A stretch of DNA of 64,000 bases. Source: F0422 sp003992255. GTDB taxonomy: Bacteria > Bacillota > Negativicutes > Veillonellales > Veillonellaceae. Under the pieces are notes generated by a model that was not told where the DNA came from, ran no database searches, and saw only the letters and a program-made list of their open reading frames with translations. The stretch spans positions 107,559-171,558 of the forward strand of contig NZ_RQVA01000002.1 of NCBI RefSeq assembly GCF_003992255.1, given 5' to 3'. Made by a program: the position numbers and the translations under genes. Below, one piece after another: positions 26,082 through 33,366 of the stretch (positions are counted from its first letter, which is position 1; each line of letters opens with the position of its first letter).

Positions 26082-26699
26082 ATGAAAGATTTTGTTCATT
26101 ATATTGCGATGCTACCAGCTATAGCTATCGCTATATCTATATTTAACTATGCGCAAGCAAAGATGGCAATTCGCTTGGGGGATATGACGCCTAAGCAGTG
26201 GGGACGAGATACGATTAACCCTTTTGCCCATATTGATTTGTTAGGAATTTTAGTGATGCTCATTGCTAGCGTAGGGTGGAGTAAGCCAATTCCCTTTTCG
26301 CCGTACAACTTTAAAAACCCACGCACTGCGATGATACAAATTGCCTTAGCTGGACTAGGTGCTAATATTTTAGTGGCGTTTCTAGCCTATGTAGGCATGT
26401 CCATCGCTATGCAAGTCAGCACAGTAAGCACTGGTTTACAAATGGTCATGTCCTATATCGTGACCTTGTGCATCGGCTTTGGCGTTTTCAATATGCTACC
26501 AGTGCCAGGCTTTATTGGGTTTTATGTACTACTACAATATTTGCCTTATGAGTGGCAAGAAAAACTATTAGGCGCTCAGTTGTGGTTCTTTATTGGCATT
26601 CTAGTATTGGGACAATTTGGATTCTTAGGTGCTGTGATACGTCCGGTATTTGCAGTGATTTTGGAAATTTTTGAAAGTATTGTTCATCTAATCCTGTAA
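26082..26699 (+). CDS. Site-2-protease family membrane protein lacking catalytic residues
   Basis: 205 residues from ATG 26082 (AAGGAG 5 bases upstream). It aligns by eye with M50B site-2 proteases through RLGDMTPKQWGRDTINPFAH, GWSKPIPFSPYNFKNPRTAM and the NMLPVP segment. The HExxH zinc motif is replaced by FNYAQ (residues 21-25) and the Asp of N-x-L-P-x-P-x-L-D-G by Ile (NMLPVPGFIG, 137-146). All zinc ligands and the catalytic Glu are gone, so it cannot be a normal protease. It may be a pseudoprotease that binds membrane substrates. Confidence 0.72.
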   Translation: MKDFVHYIAMLPAIAIAISIFNYAQAKMAIRLGDMTPKQWGRDTINPFAHIDLLGILVMLIASVGWSKPIPFSPYNFKNPRTAMIQIALAGLGANILVAFLAYVGMSIAMQVSTVSTGLQMVMSYIVTLCIGFGVFNMLPVPGFIGFYVLLQYLPYEWQEKLLGAQLWFFIGILVLGQFGFLGAVIRPVFAVILEIFESIVHLIL

Positions 26700-26848
26700 T
26701 TAATGGATATGTGTTTTGTTAATATATAGATAAAAACAATAGTCAATTATAGAAATAATTCATAATTAAAAATAAATATTGCTAGTGATTCTCAAAGGAT
26801 GTACAATGTAAGTATTGTAATTATATATTTCATAGGAGGGGATCCATC

Positions 26849-27565
26849 ATGAAAAAAAGTAAGTTAGCAATTCTTGCATTAGCATTAGTAGGGGCGGTAT
26901 CTGTGGGATCCAATGCATCAGCACATGGCGTGTGGTTTGCAGAACGCATTGATCAACCAACATTGGTATTAGGAGAAGGCCCTGTAGATAACGCATACGA
27001 ACCATCCATGGTAAAAAGCTTTGAAGCTTATGATGTAGCATATAATCCATTGGACATGAAAGTAATGCCTCATGAACACAATGTAACTATTGAGAAAAAT
27101 GAAATGTTAGGTACTACAGCAACTACATTTGACTATGGATATTTTACAAAAGATAAAGACGGCAAAATGCATAAAGCCATGATGAAAGATGTGCCAAATG
27201 CGGTGAAATCTACGCATGCTGTGAAATATAATGTAAACTATTGGAATGCAGCAGTAAAACCTGAACGTTTGAATATGCCAATCGAAATCGTTCCAAGTGT
27301 TAACCCATTAACATTGCGCAAAGGCGATACTTACGAAATCCAAGTATTTAAAGATGGCATGCCTTATGCTAACGCTCCATTAATCAAAGACGTTATCAAT
27401 GATTTGACTAATGAAAGTCAAGCTGATGCACAAGGTAAAGCAATGGTAACAGTAGCTGCTAATGGTGTGAACGTAGTAGGCGTAGAAGTAGCATTCCCAA
27501 CAGAAACAAAAGGTGAACAAACTAAATACTTCTCTAGCTTGTCCTTTACGATTCAGCCTGAGTAA
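26849..27565 (+). CDS. Secreted DUF4198-type protein, probable metal-uptake accessory
   Basis: 238 residues. Signal peptide MKKSKLAILALALVGAVSVG ends near ASA, leaving a mature N-terminus starting HGVWFAE, which could bind metal through its terminal His. Further His are scattered (for example MPHEHNVTI). DUF4198 proteins are periplasmic and often linked to nickel or cobalt uptake; no transporter gene is adjacent here. ATAGGAGGGG precedes ATG. Followed by palindromic repeats that probably terminate it. Confidence 0.72.
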   Translation: MKKSKLAILALALVGAVSVGSNASAHGVWFAERIDQPTLVLGEGPVDNAYEPSMVKSFEAYDVAYNPLDMKVMPHEHNVTIEKNEMLGTTATTFDYGYFTKDKDGKMHKAMMKDVPNAVKSTHAVKYNVNYWNAAVKPERLNMPIEIVPSVNPLTLRKGDTYEIQVFKDGMPYANAPLIKDVINDLTNESQADAQGKAMVTVAANGVNVVGVEVAFPTETKGEQTKYFSSLSFTIQPE

Positions 27566-27620
27566 AACGTCTCTTGCGATGCTATGAAAACTTGTGGCAC
27601 GCATTGAGTGGTTAAATGAA

Positions 27621-27662
27621 CGAGCGCGACACATTCCTCCGCAAACTGATCCTACGGTAGGG
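27621..27662 (+). repeat. Palindromic repeat, truncated copy E
   Basis: Only the left half of the core survives: CGAGCGCGACACATTCCTCC, then CAAACTGATCCTACGGTAGG. The right half is replaced by the beginning of copy F, as if F inserted into or recombined with it. Confidence 0.7.
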
Positions 27663-27671
27663 TTGTCACTT

Positions 27672-27840
27672 GTGACGCTATGCAGCCTGTGGCGTTTGTA
27701 ACTGAATAGGATAAAGGAATACCGCAACATACTCCTTCTCAAACTGATCCTACGGTAGGTTTGTTCAGGAGCATGTTGCGGTCTTTTAGATTTGTGTATT
27801 TTGGTTAGTAAGGAACGCCACAAAGGCTGCTACGCCTAAT
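27672..27840 (+). repeat. Nested palindromic repeat, copy F
   Basis: Core 27721-27782 (ACCGCAACAT...ATGTTGCGGT), then TTTT. Outer arms GCAGCC-GTGGCGTT (27682-27696) and AACGCCAC-GGCTGC (27814-27830) pair. Compared with copy A, T-A pairs became C-G (GTAGCC to GCAGCC) with the matching change in the other arm. Confidence 0.85.
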
Positions 27841-27895
27841 TGCGTTCCTCAATAGGGAAATGATGCTGCAAAATATAAACGATATGCAGAAAATG

Positions 27896-27904
27896 TGATA
27901 TAAT
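27896..27904 (+). promoter_or_regulatory. Extended -10 promoter of the toxin-like peptide
   Basis: TGATATAAT (TGnTATAAT) with no clear -35; predicted start near 27911. The leader 27946-27962 can fold CTTCCCA with TGGGAGG, hiding the ribosome site. Confidence 0.55.
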
Positions 27905-27972
27905 ATGTGTATAGAAGAGTCATTGACGTGAGTTGGGCTTATCTCTTCCCAGTATGGGAGGAGGTGATTTCT

Positions 27973-28050
27973 ATGAAATTTTGGAAAAAGTTGCTATTAT
28001 TAGTAAAATTTTTAAAATTAATTATAGATATTTATCGTTTCTTTAATTAG
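27973..28050 (+). CDS. Small hydrophobic peptide, candidate type I toxin
   Basis: 25 residues, MKFWKKLLLLVKFLKLIIDI followed by YRFFN: a basic start, a hydrophobic amphipathic helix and an aromatic end, as in membrane-acting type I toxins. It has a very strong site GGGAGGAGGTGA 5 bases before ATG, part of which is paired with CTTCCCA just upstream. An antisense RNA gene and two opposed terminators follow. Function is inferred from size, structure and layout, not from homology. Confidence 0.6.
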   Translation: MKFWKKLLLLVKFLKLIIDIYRFFN

Positions 28051-28174
28051 AAATGACAAAGCCTAACGTAATAGATAAGTGTTACCAGCACTTATACACG
28101 TTAGGCATCATCATAATTCGAATCTTTGAGATGAGCCTAACGCCGTTCACACGTTGATGGCTCTTCTTGTTTAT
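28050..28174 (-). ncRNA. Candidate antisense antitoxin RNA
   Basis: Minus-strand extended -10 TGcTACAAT (plus 28181-28189) would start an RNA near 28174. It would run towards the toxin gene and end at the stem GCCTAACGT / ACGTTAGGC (plus 28061-28069, 28098-28106) followed on the minus strand by TTTGTCATTT. It overlaps the 3' part of the toxin mRNA by about 100 bases. Confidence 0.5.
28133..28172 (+). terminator. Terminator of the toxin-like mRNA
   Basis: GAGCC / GGCTC with an inner AACG / CGTT pairing, then TTCTTGTTT. Converges on the antisense promoter. Confidence 0.5.
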
Positions 28175-28222
28175 GTCTATATTGTAGCATATGTTAAGAA
28201 AAAATACTACTTTTTATACTAG

Positions 28223-28400
28223 GTAGCCTTGTGGGTCGTCATTTGCAAGCCTATGCAGGCTGTGGTTTGTAACTGAATAGGGGAAAGTAAGACCGCAACA
28301 TACTCCTTCTCAAACTGATCCTACGGTAGGTTTGTTCAGGAGCATATTGCGGTCTTTTTGATTTGTGTGATTTAGCTAGTAATAACTGCCACGAGGCTAC
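28223..28400 (+). repeat. Nested palindromic repeat, copy G
   Basis: Core 28291-28354 (GACCGCAACATACTCC...GCATATTGCGGTC), then TTTTT. Outer arms GTAGCC-TTGTGG (28223-28234) and CCACGA-GGCTAC (near 28389-28400). A vestigial second left arm GCAGGCTGTGG lies at about 28255. Ends 6 bases before the fic stop codon, between convergent transcripts. Confidence 0.8.
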
Positions 28401-28405
28401 TACGT

Positions 28406-29329
28406 CTAACTACGTTCCTTGTGTGGAATCTCGAGGTACTCCAATAGGCGTTTGATTGTGTCTTGTCCATCGTAACAGGTGTCGATGAGGTAGCCTGGTT
28501 CACGTAAAAACTCTGTTAAGCCTCGATAATAAAAATATTTTTTTCTATCTTCGATGATAAATGGGATTAGATTATGTTTGAGGCATTCTTTAAAGGCGAT
28601 GAGTCTACCTACTCGACCGTTTCCATCTTGAAAGGGGTGGATACGTTCAAAATGGAAATGAAATTCCACGATATCTTCAAATGAAATATGTTTTTTGCTA
28701 GTATACCATGCTAGTAAATTTTGTATGTCCACTGCTACTTGCTCAGGTTTTGAGGTTTCCCTGCCACCGACTACATTCGGTCGTGTTTTGTAGTCTCCTA
28801 CCTTGAACCAAGGAAGTGTTTCGTCTTTGGTGTTACTTTTTAATAGATAGTGAAGGTGTTTGATGTTCTCTTCTGTTAATGGATTTTCTGCAATATCAAT
28901 ACAGTAATCAATGGCTCGGAAGTGGTTGATAGTTTCAATGATATCATCAACGGACAGACTCTCTTCCCCGTGAACAGTATTCGTTTCAAAGATATGTCTA
29001 GTTTGCTCTTCGTTCAACTTACTGCCTTCTATATGGTTGGAGTTATAGGTCATGCGCACTTGGAGTTCATGGTAGAGCCCACCAGAGATTTTATGTTCTT
29101 TTTCTTCTCGTAATTGTTTAAGGATGGGATTGTCAGGCTCTATTGTGTAGAGATCTGTTGGGGAGCAAGAAAAGTACTCACATAACTTGCGTATGACTGA
29201 GGGTGAAAGCTTTTCGCCTCTTCCAATTTTAGAAATGGTTCTTGAAGATATGTGAAGTAATTGCGTTAAGTTTGATTTGCGTATGTTATTCTTTTCTAAT
29301 ATTGTTATTAATCCCTGGTAATTATACAT
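28406..29329 (-). CDS. Fic family protein with N-terminal HTH
   Basis: 307 residues. N-terminal HTH of the XRE type (about 8-60, NLTQLLHISSRTISKIGRGE). Fic active-site motif HPFQDGNGRVGR at 231-242 is complete, so AMPylation or a related transfer is possible. An inhibitory motif SNHIEG at 97-102 matches the (S/T)xxxE(G/N) autoinhibition helix placed ahead of the Fic core. GGAGGT lies 5 bases before ATG. Three GTAAAGA sites upstream suggest autoregulation by the HTH. Target unknown. Confidence 0.85.
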   Translation of the reverse strand: MYNYQGLITILEKNNIRKSNLTQLLHISSRTISKIGRGEKLSPSVIRKLCEYFSCSPTDLYTIEPDNPILKQLREEKEHKISGGLYHELQVRMTYNSNHIEGSKLNEEQTRHIFETNTVHGEESLSVDDIIETINHFRAIDYCIDIAENPLTEENIKHLHYLLKSNTKDETLPWFKVGDYKTRPNVVGGRETSKPEQVAVDIQNLLAWYTSKKHISFEDIVEFHFHFERIHPFQDGNGRVGRLIAFKECLKHNLIPFIIEDRKKYFYYRGLTEFLREPGYLIDTCYDGQDTIKRLLEYLEIPHKERS

Positions 29330-29344
29330 ATGCTACCTCCATAA

Positions 29345-29426
29345 TCTTTACTTATCATATAAAAAAATAAATAAAAAGTAAAGATTTTGGAATGAAAAGT
29401 AAAGATATACGATTAACAAGTAAAGA
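29345..29426. promoter_or_regulatory. GTAAAGA operator array between fic and methyltransferase
   Basis: GTAAAGA occurs at 29378-29384, 29399-29405 and 29420-29426, exactly 21 bp apart (two helical turns), each preceded by A-rich sequence, plus one inverted copy TCTTTAC at 29345-29351, 15 bases before the fic start. The region separates two divergent genes; the Fic HTH is the obvious binding candidate. Confidence 0.6.
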
Positions 29427-29522
29427 ATAATGAAAGCTTGTACTATATATTTGTTCGTGACTCTAGCTACATACAAAGCATCTCTTCTCATGGTATAATA
29501 CGATGTGATACAAGGAGGGCCT

Positions 29523-30245
29523 ATGACGATACGAGATAGGATTATTGCCTACTGGAAAGGGCGGAGCGGTGATTTTGGTGCGCTACGCATGAAGGAATTA
29601 CAATCGAAGTTAGCACCTCGCTGGTTGCGAGAGATTTCTCCGCATATTAAGGACACTCACCAACGAATTTTAGATTTAGGGACGGGAACGGGCTTTTTTG
29701 CCTTTTTGCTAGCACAACAAGGCTACTCGGTAACCGGCATTGATCTAACGGAAGATATGATTGCAGTGGCTAAGGCGCAAGCTGTGGAGTTACGAGATTC
29801 TCTGCGTGGGACTGTGGACTTTCGCTGTATGGATGCGATGCAACTAGACTTTCCTGACCAATCTTTCGATGTGATTCTGGCACGGAATCTGACTTGGACC
29901 TTACCAGATGTGGAAGCAGCTTATAAGGAGTGGTATCGAATACTTGCTCCGAAAGGGGTGCTCATCAACATTGATGGTGATTATGGAGTAGAGCTCAAAG
30001 TACCCGTGGTGTCACAGCATCACATTCATGAAGGCGTAGCGCAGGAAACGATGCGGGAATGTATTGCCATTACAGAGGAACTATCTATCAGTCGTATGGA
30101 TCGTCCCCATTGGGATGTGCACATGATGCGCAAGGCAGGCTTTTCCAGAGTGTATTTAGATATGGCGGTGAGCAGCCGCATGTATGATGAAGAAGATGAA
30201 TTATATAATCCAGTGCCACTCTTTTCGATTGTGGCAAGGAAATAA
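29523..30245 (+). CDS. Class I SAM-dependent methyltransferase
   Basis: 240 residues from ATG 29523, just after AAGGAGGGCCT. SAM-binding motif ILDLGTGTGFFAFLLAQQGY near residue 55, acidic GIDLTEDMI, and FDVILARNLTWTLPD, as in UbiE/Coq5-type methyltransferases. The substrate is unknown. Followed after 9 bases by the DnaA-like gene, so probably an operon. Confidence 0.82.
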   Translation: MTIRDRIIAYWKGRSGDFGALRMKELQSKLAPRWLREISPHIKDTHQRILDLGTGTGFFAFLLAQQGYSVTGIDLTEDMIAVAKAQAVELRDSLRGTVDFRCMDAMQLDFPDQSFDVILARNLTWTLPDVEAAYKEWYRILAPKGVLINIDGDYGVELKVPVVSQHHIHEGVAQETMRECIAITEELSISRMDRPHWDVHMMRKAGFSRVYLDMAVSSRMYDEEDELYNPVPLFSIVARK

Positions 30246-30254
30246 GGAGTAACT

Positions 30255-30743
30255 ATGCAAACATTTGAAACTTTCAAGGTAACAGAAAAAAATAAATTTG
30301 CTATGACATCTGCGTTGGCGATGACTGATTTCACAAAATGTTTTGAACCAGTACTATTTCTATTTGGACAATCTGGTGTGGGTAAAACGCATCTGTTGAA
30401 AGCCATGGAGCAAGAGGCAGTGAAGCAGAACGCAGCCATCCGTGTGCGGTATGTGACAGGGGCGCAGTTTATGAAAGAATACAACGACAGCGTGACCTAT
30501 GGTGAAGTGGCAGATTATATGGAAGAATACTGCAAATTACATTTGCTATTGGTAGATGATGTACAGGACATTGTGTATAGCGATGATGAAGGCGCTAAGA
30601 AGATGTTTATGCGTCTTGTGCTTGGCATGAAGGCAAAGCAACGTCGTATGGCAGTAAGCTTTGATGATACGTTTGACTCTGAAGATCGATCTAATGAATT
30701 ACAAAATGAATTGACTGAGCATGTGGTAGCATTTGTAGAATAA
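30255..30743 (+). CDS. Minimal DnaA-like AAA+ ATPase
   Basis: 162 residues. Walker A GQSGVGKT (38-45), sequence like DnaA through VRYVTGAQFMKEYNDSV, and Walker B LLLVDDVQD (97-105). It stops at about the sensor region: there is no arginine-finger segment RLxSRF, no lid and no DNA-binding domain IV. It resembles the core of DnaA, Hda or DnaC-type loaders. AAGGAG 5 bases before ATG. Role unknown; a regulator of initiation is possible but not shown. Confidence 0.65.
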   Translation: MQTFETFKVTEKNKFAMTSALAMTDFTKCFEPVLFLFGQSGVGKTHLLKAMEQEAVKQNAAIRVRYVTGAQFMKEYNDSVTYGEVADYMEEYCKLHLLLVDDVQDIVYSDDEGAKKMFMRLVLGMKAKQRRMAVSFDDTFDSEDRSNELQNELTEHVVAFVE

Positions 30744-30894
30744 GATAGAAATCAGTTATTACATCGTATACAAAAGTCGTATAACCTATGAAAATAGGCG
30801 GATTTCAAGGTATAGAAATCAGGTTTAATATCTGTTATACTTTAGAAGAAGAGGTTTCTATTGAGCGAGTGCTCAGGAGAGGAGATAAAGTATC

Positions 30895-32436
30895 ATGGCT
30901 ATTTCAGAAGAAGTACGACAACGATTTGCGGGAGAGTTTGAGAAGTTTCAAGCAGGGATTGAAGGTTTCTTTGCGAAAGAAATCGCTCCAAAAGATTTCA
31001 AAGGAATTGGCGGAGGATTCGGTAGTTATGCTGAACGTGGTTTTGAAAGTGCAATGTTGCGTTTGCGATTCTTTGGATCTCGTATTCTTCCATACCAAAT
31101 GAAATTCTTGGTTAATGCGGTGAAAAAATATGATTTAAAACATGTACATTTTACAACAGGCCAATGTATTCAATTCCATAAATTACAAGGTGAACAAATT
31201 TTGGAATTGTATAAAGAGTGTTTTGAACATGATATCTATAATCGTGGTACTGGTGGAGATAATTTACGTAATGTAACGGCCAGTCCATTACATGGTGTAC
31301 ATCCAGATGAACCATTTGGTGTTACTCCATACTTGCAAGCCGTTAGTGAATATGCGGTGTCCTTGATCGGCACATTAGCATTGCCACGGAAATATAAAAT
31401 TGGGTTCTCTGTGGTAGATAATGAAGGACATGCTAACTATAAAGATTTAGGATTCTTGGCAAAAGAAAATGGCAAGTTCGATGTCTACGCAGGTGGTGGT
31501 ATTGGAGGCGGATCTGCCTTTGGTGTCTTAGTAGATGAAAATGTAGATCCAAATGAAGTATTACATCATGTGGAGGGTATGTTGCATTTGTACCATGAAT
31601 TAGGTGATTTTAAAAATCGTGGGAAAGCTCGTTCTCGTTTCATTGCGCAACGATTAGGGGAAGAGGAATTCCGTAAAGCGTACCATGAATATTTAGAAAA
31701 ATCTAAAGCGGCTCATGATTTAACATTGTCAGTAGCTCCTTACGAAGTGAAAAAAGCAGGTACAACAACACCAACGACAGCCTTGGCAAAACCTCAAAAA
31801 CAAAAAGGATTGTATTACATTCAATACAAACCATTAGTGGGTACACCACCGATGGATGTGTTCGTAAAACTATTCGATTATGTAGGTGGTTTAGAAGAAA
31901 CAGAAATCCGTATCTGCGGTGACGAATCTGTATACATCGTAAACTTAACTGGTGAAGAAGCAGATGCAGTAGCAGCTATTATCGGTGATACACATGCGAA
32001 AAACAAATTTGAGCACACTGTATCCTGTGTAGGAGCTACCATTTGCCAAATTGGCTTCCAGGATTCTTCTGGTCTTGTGAAAGTCATTAAAGATACGCTA
32101 GAAGCAGAAGGCTTATCGACAGATAAGTTGCCACAATTGCATGTATCCGGTTGTCCATCTTCCTGTGGTACACACCAAGTGGGCACACTAGGATTCCATG
32201 GATTTACAAAAGTAGTGGATAAAAAGCCTCAACCAGCTTTCAAAGTGTTCTTAAATGGTAATGGTGAATTAGAGGGTCCACGTATGTCAGAAGAAGTGGG
32301 AGTTATCACTGTGGAAGATATTCCTAAATTCTTCATTGATCTTGTGAATGCCTTAGAGACAGCAGGACAAGATTTTGACACATGGAAAGAACAAAATCCA
32401 GCGGCATTCCAAGACGTGATTGCTAAGTATCTATAA
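30895..32436 (+). CDS. Siroheme nitrite/sulfite reductase family protein
   Basis: 513 residues. Family pattern: HFTTGQCIQFHKL and GDNLRNVTASPLHGVHPDE in the first half, then the Fe4S4-siroheme ligands CVGATIC and CPSSC (VSGCPSSCGTHQVG). Six-electron reduction of sulfite or nitrite with ferredoxin-like donors. No reductase partner gene is adjacent. GAGGAGATAAAGTATC precedes ATG; a terminator follows. Which substrate is used cannot be decided from sequence. Confidence 0.85.
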   Translation: MAISEEVRQRFAGEFEKFQAGIEGFFAKEIAPKDFKGIGGGFGSYAERGFESAMLRLRFFGSRILPYQMKFLVNAVKKYDLKHVHFTTGQCIQFHKLQGEQILELYKECFEHDIYNRGTGGDNLRNVTASPLHGVHPDEPFGVTPYLQAVSEYAVSLIGTLALPRKYKIGFSVVDNEGHANYKDLGFLAKENGKFDVYAGGGIGGGSAFGVLVDENVDPNEVLHHVEGMLHLYHELGDFKNRGKARSRFIAQRLGEEEFRKAYHEYLEKSKAAHDLTLSVAPYEVKKAGTTTPTTALAKPQKQKGLYYIQYKPLVGTPPMDVFVKLFDYVGGLEETEIRICGDESVYIVNLTGEEADAVAAIIGDTHAKNKFEHTVSCVGATICQIGFQDSSGLVKVIKDTLEAEGLSTDKLPQLHVSGCPSSCGTHQVGTLGFHGFTKVVDKKPQPAFKVFLNGNGELEGPRMSEEVGVITVEDIPKFFIDLVNALETAGQDFDTWKEQNPAAFQDVIAKYL

Positions 32437-32445
32437 TATGTGTAT

Positions 32446-32480
32446 AAAAACGTTCTTACTCAGGTAGGAACGTTTTTTAT
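32446..32480 (+). terminator. Terminator of the siroheme reductase gene
   Basis: AAAACGTTCTTAC pairs with GTAGGAACGTTTT (one G-T pair) around TCA, then T-rich tail. Confidence 0.85.
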
Positions 32481-32556
32481 TTTTTATTATGATTCCCATC
32501 TATGTGAGAATGCCAGGTAAGAGTCTATGCGGCCTAATCCTGACATGTTGATTGTA

Positions 32557-32585
32557 TTGAAGAATTCCGATAGATACGGTATAAT
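32557..32585 (+). promoter_or_regulatory. Promoter of the PepSY protein gene
   Basis: TTGAAG (32557-32562), 17-base spacer, TATAAT (32580-32585). Confidence 0.6.
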
Positions 32586-32675
32586 GAAAGGGATATCTCA
32601 AGAATGAGAATGGGAACTTCATGTGGTATAGGCATGGAAGTTTTGTTCATAGAGTTGTATATATAGGAGAGTCAA

Positions 32676-33359
32676 ATGAAAAAAAGTACACTAGCTTTAG
32701 TAGGTGCTATGGCATTTGCTACGACTTTTGCAGTAGCTCCACAAGCACATGCTGAAATCAATGAGTATTCTAATTTGAATGATAAAACAGTGGTGGTACG
32801 TCAACCTGGTCAATCTATGGTATTGTCTATGCGTGAAGTAGCAGGTATTTTTGTAGGTCGCTATGTGAAAGCTGCTGTTAGTTCTATTACGTTAGACCCA
32901 TCAAAAGGTAACTACCAATATGTGGTGGTAGGGTATACACCAAAACAAAAAATTACCATTGATGTAGACGTTATTACAGGGAAAGTAATCCGTGAATTCC
33001 GTTCTAGTAAAGCAAAAGATGTAGCTTCTAAAGTGTTTAATCCATTGAAAGTGGTAGCGCCGAAGCAAGCAGAGGCAGCGGCTCGTGAATTAGTAGGAGC
33101 AGGCTCTTTCTCTCGTGGTTGGGAAATTAAAGCCGAGAATAATGAAGTGCGCTACATTGTTCGTACACAGGATACTGATGAAAAAGAATATAGCGTTATC
33201 GTAGATGCTGTAACAGGTCAAGCGTTAGAAAAAGGTGAGCCTATTGATTGGGCGAAAATTAGAGCCGATCGCTTACGTAATGATGGGGTAGGTAAACCGT
33301 TCACATTACAAGAAGAGCCACAAGATGATTCAGATGATCCTACGAAAACATTGAAATAG
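32676..33359 (+). CDS. Secreted PepSY-domain-like protein
   Basis: 227 residues with a signal peptide ending AHA (about residue 27). Two PepSY-like units are seen, each ending in a strand pair with D-V-x-T-G (IDVDVITGKVIREF and VIVDAVTGQALEKG). Acidic C-terminus. PepSY proteins are periplasmic or surface proteins linked to protease inhibition or metal handling; function here is not known. GGAGAG upstream of ATG. Confidence 0.65.
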   Translation: MKKSTLALVGAMAFATTFAVAPQAHAEINEYSNLNDKTVVVRQPGQSMVLSMREVAGIFVGRYVKAAVSSITLDPSKGNYQYVVVGYTPKQKITIDVDVITGKVIREFRSSKAKDVASKVFNPLKVVAPKQAEAAARELVGAGSFSRGWEIKAENNEVRYIVRTQDTDEKEYSVIVDAVTGQALEKGEPIDWAKIRADRLRNDGVGKPFTLQEEPQDDSDDPTKTLK

Positions 33360-33366
33360 GTGATGT

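Noticed and set aside
27380..27823. Minus-strand frame of 147 codons
   Set aside because: Overlaps the DUF4198 gene and the palindromic repeats; its peptide comes from the repeat sequence.
30788..31102. Plus-strand frame of 104 codons ahead of and inside the siroheme reductase gene
   Set aside because: Out of frame with the reductase, which has clear family motifs and its own GAGGAG site; no ribosome site for the shorter frame.
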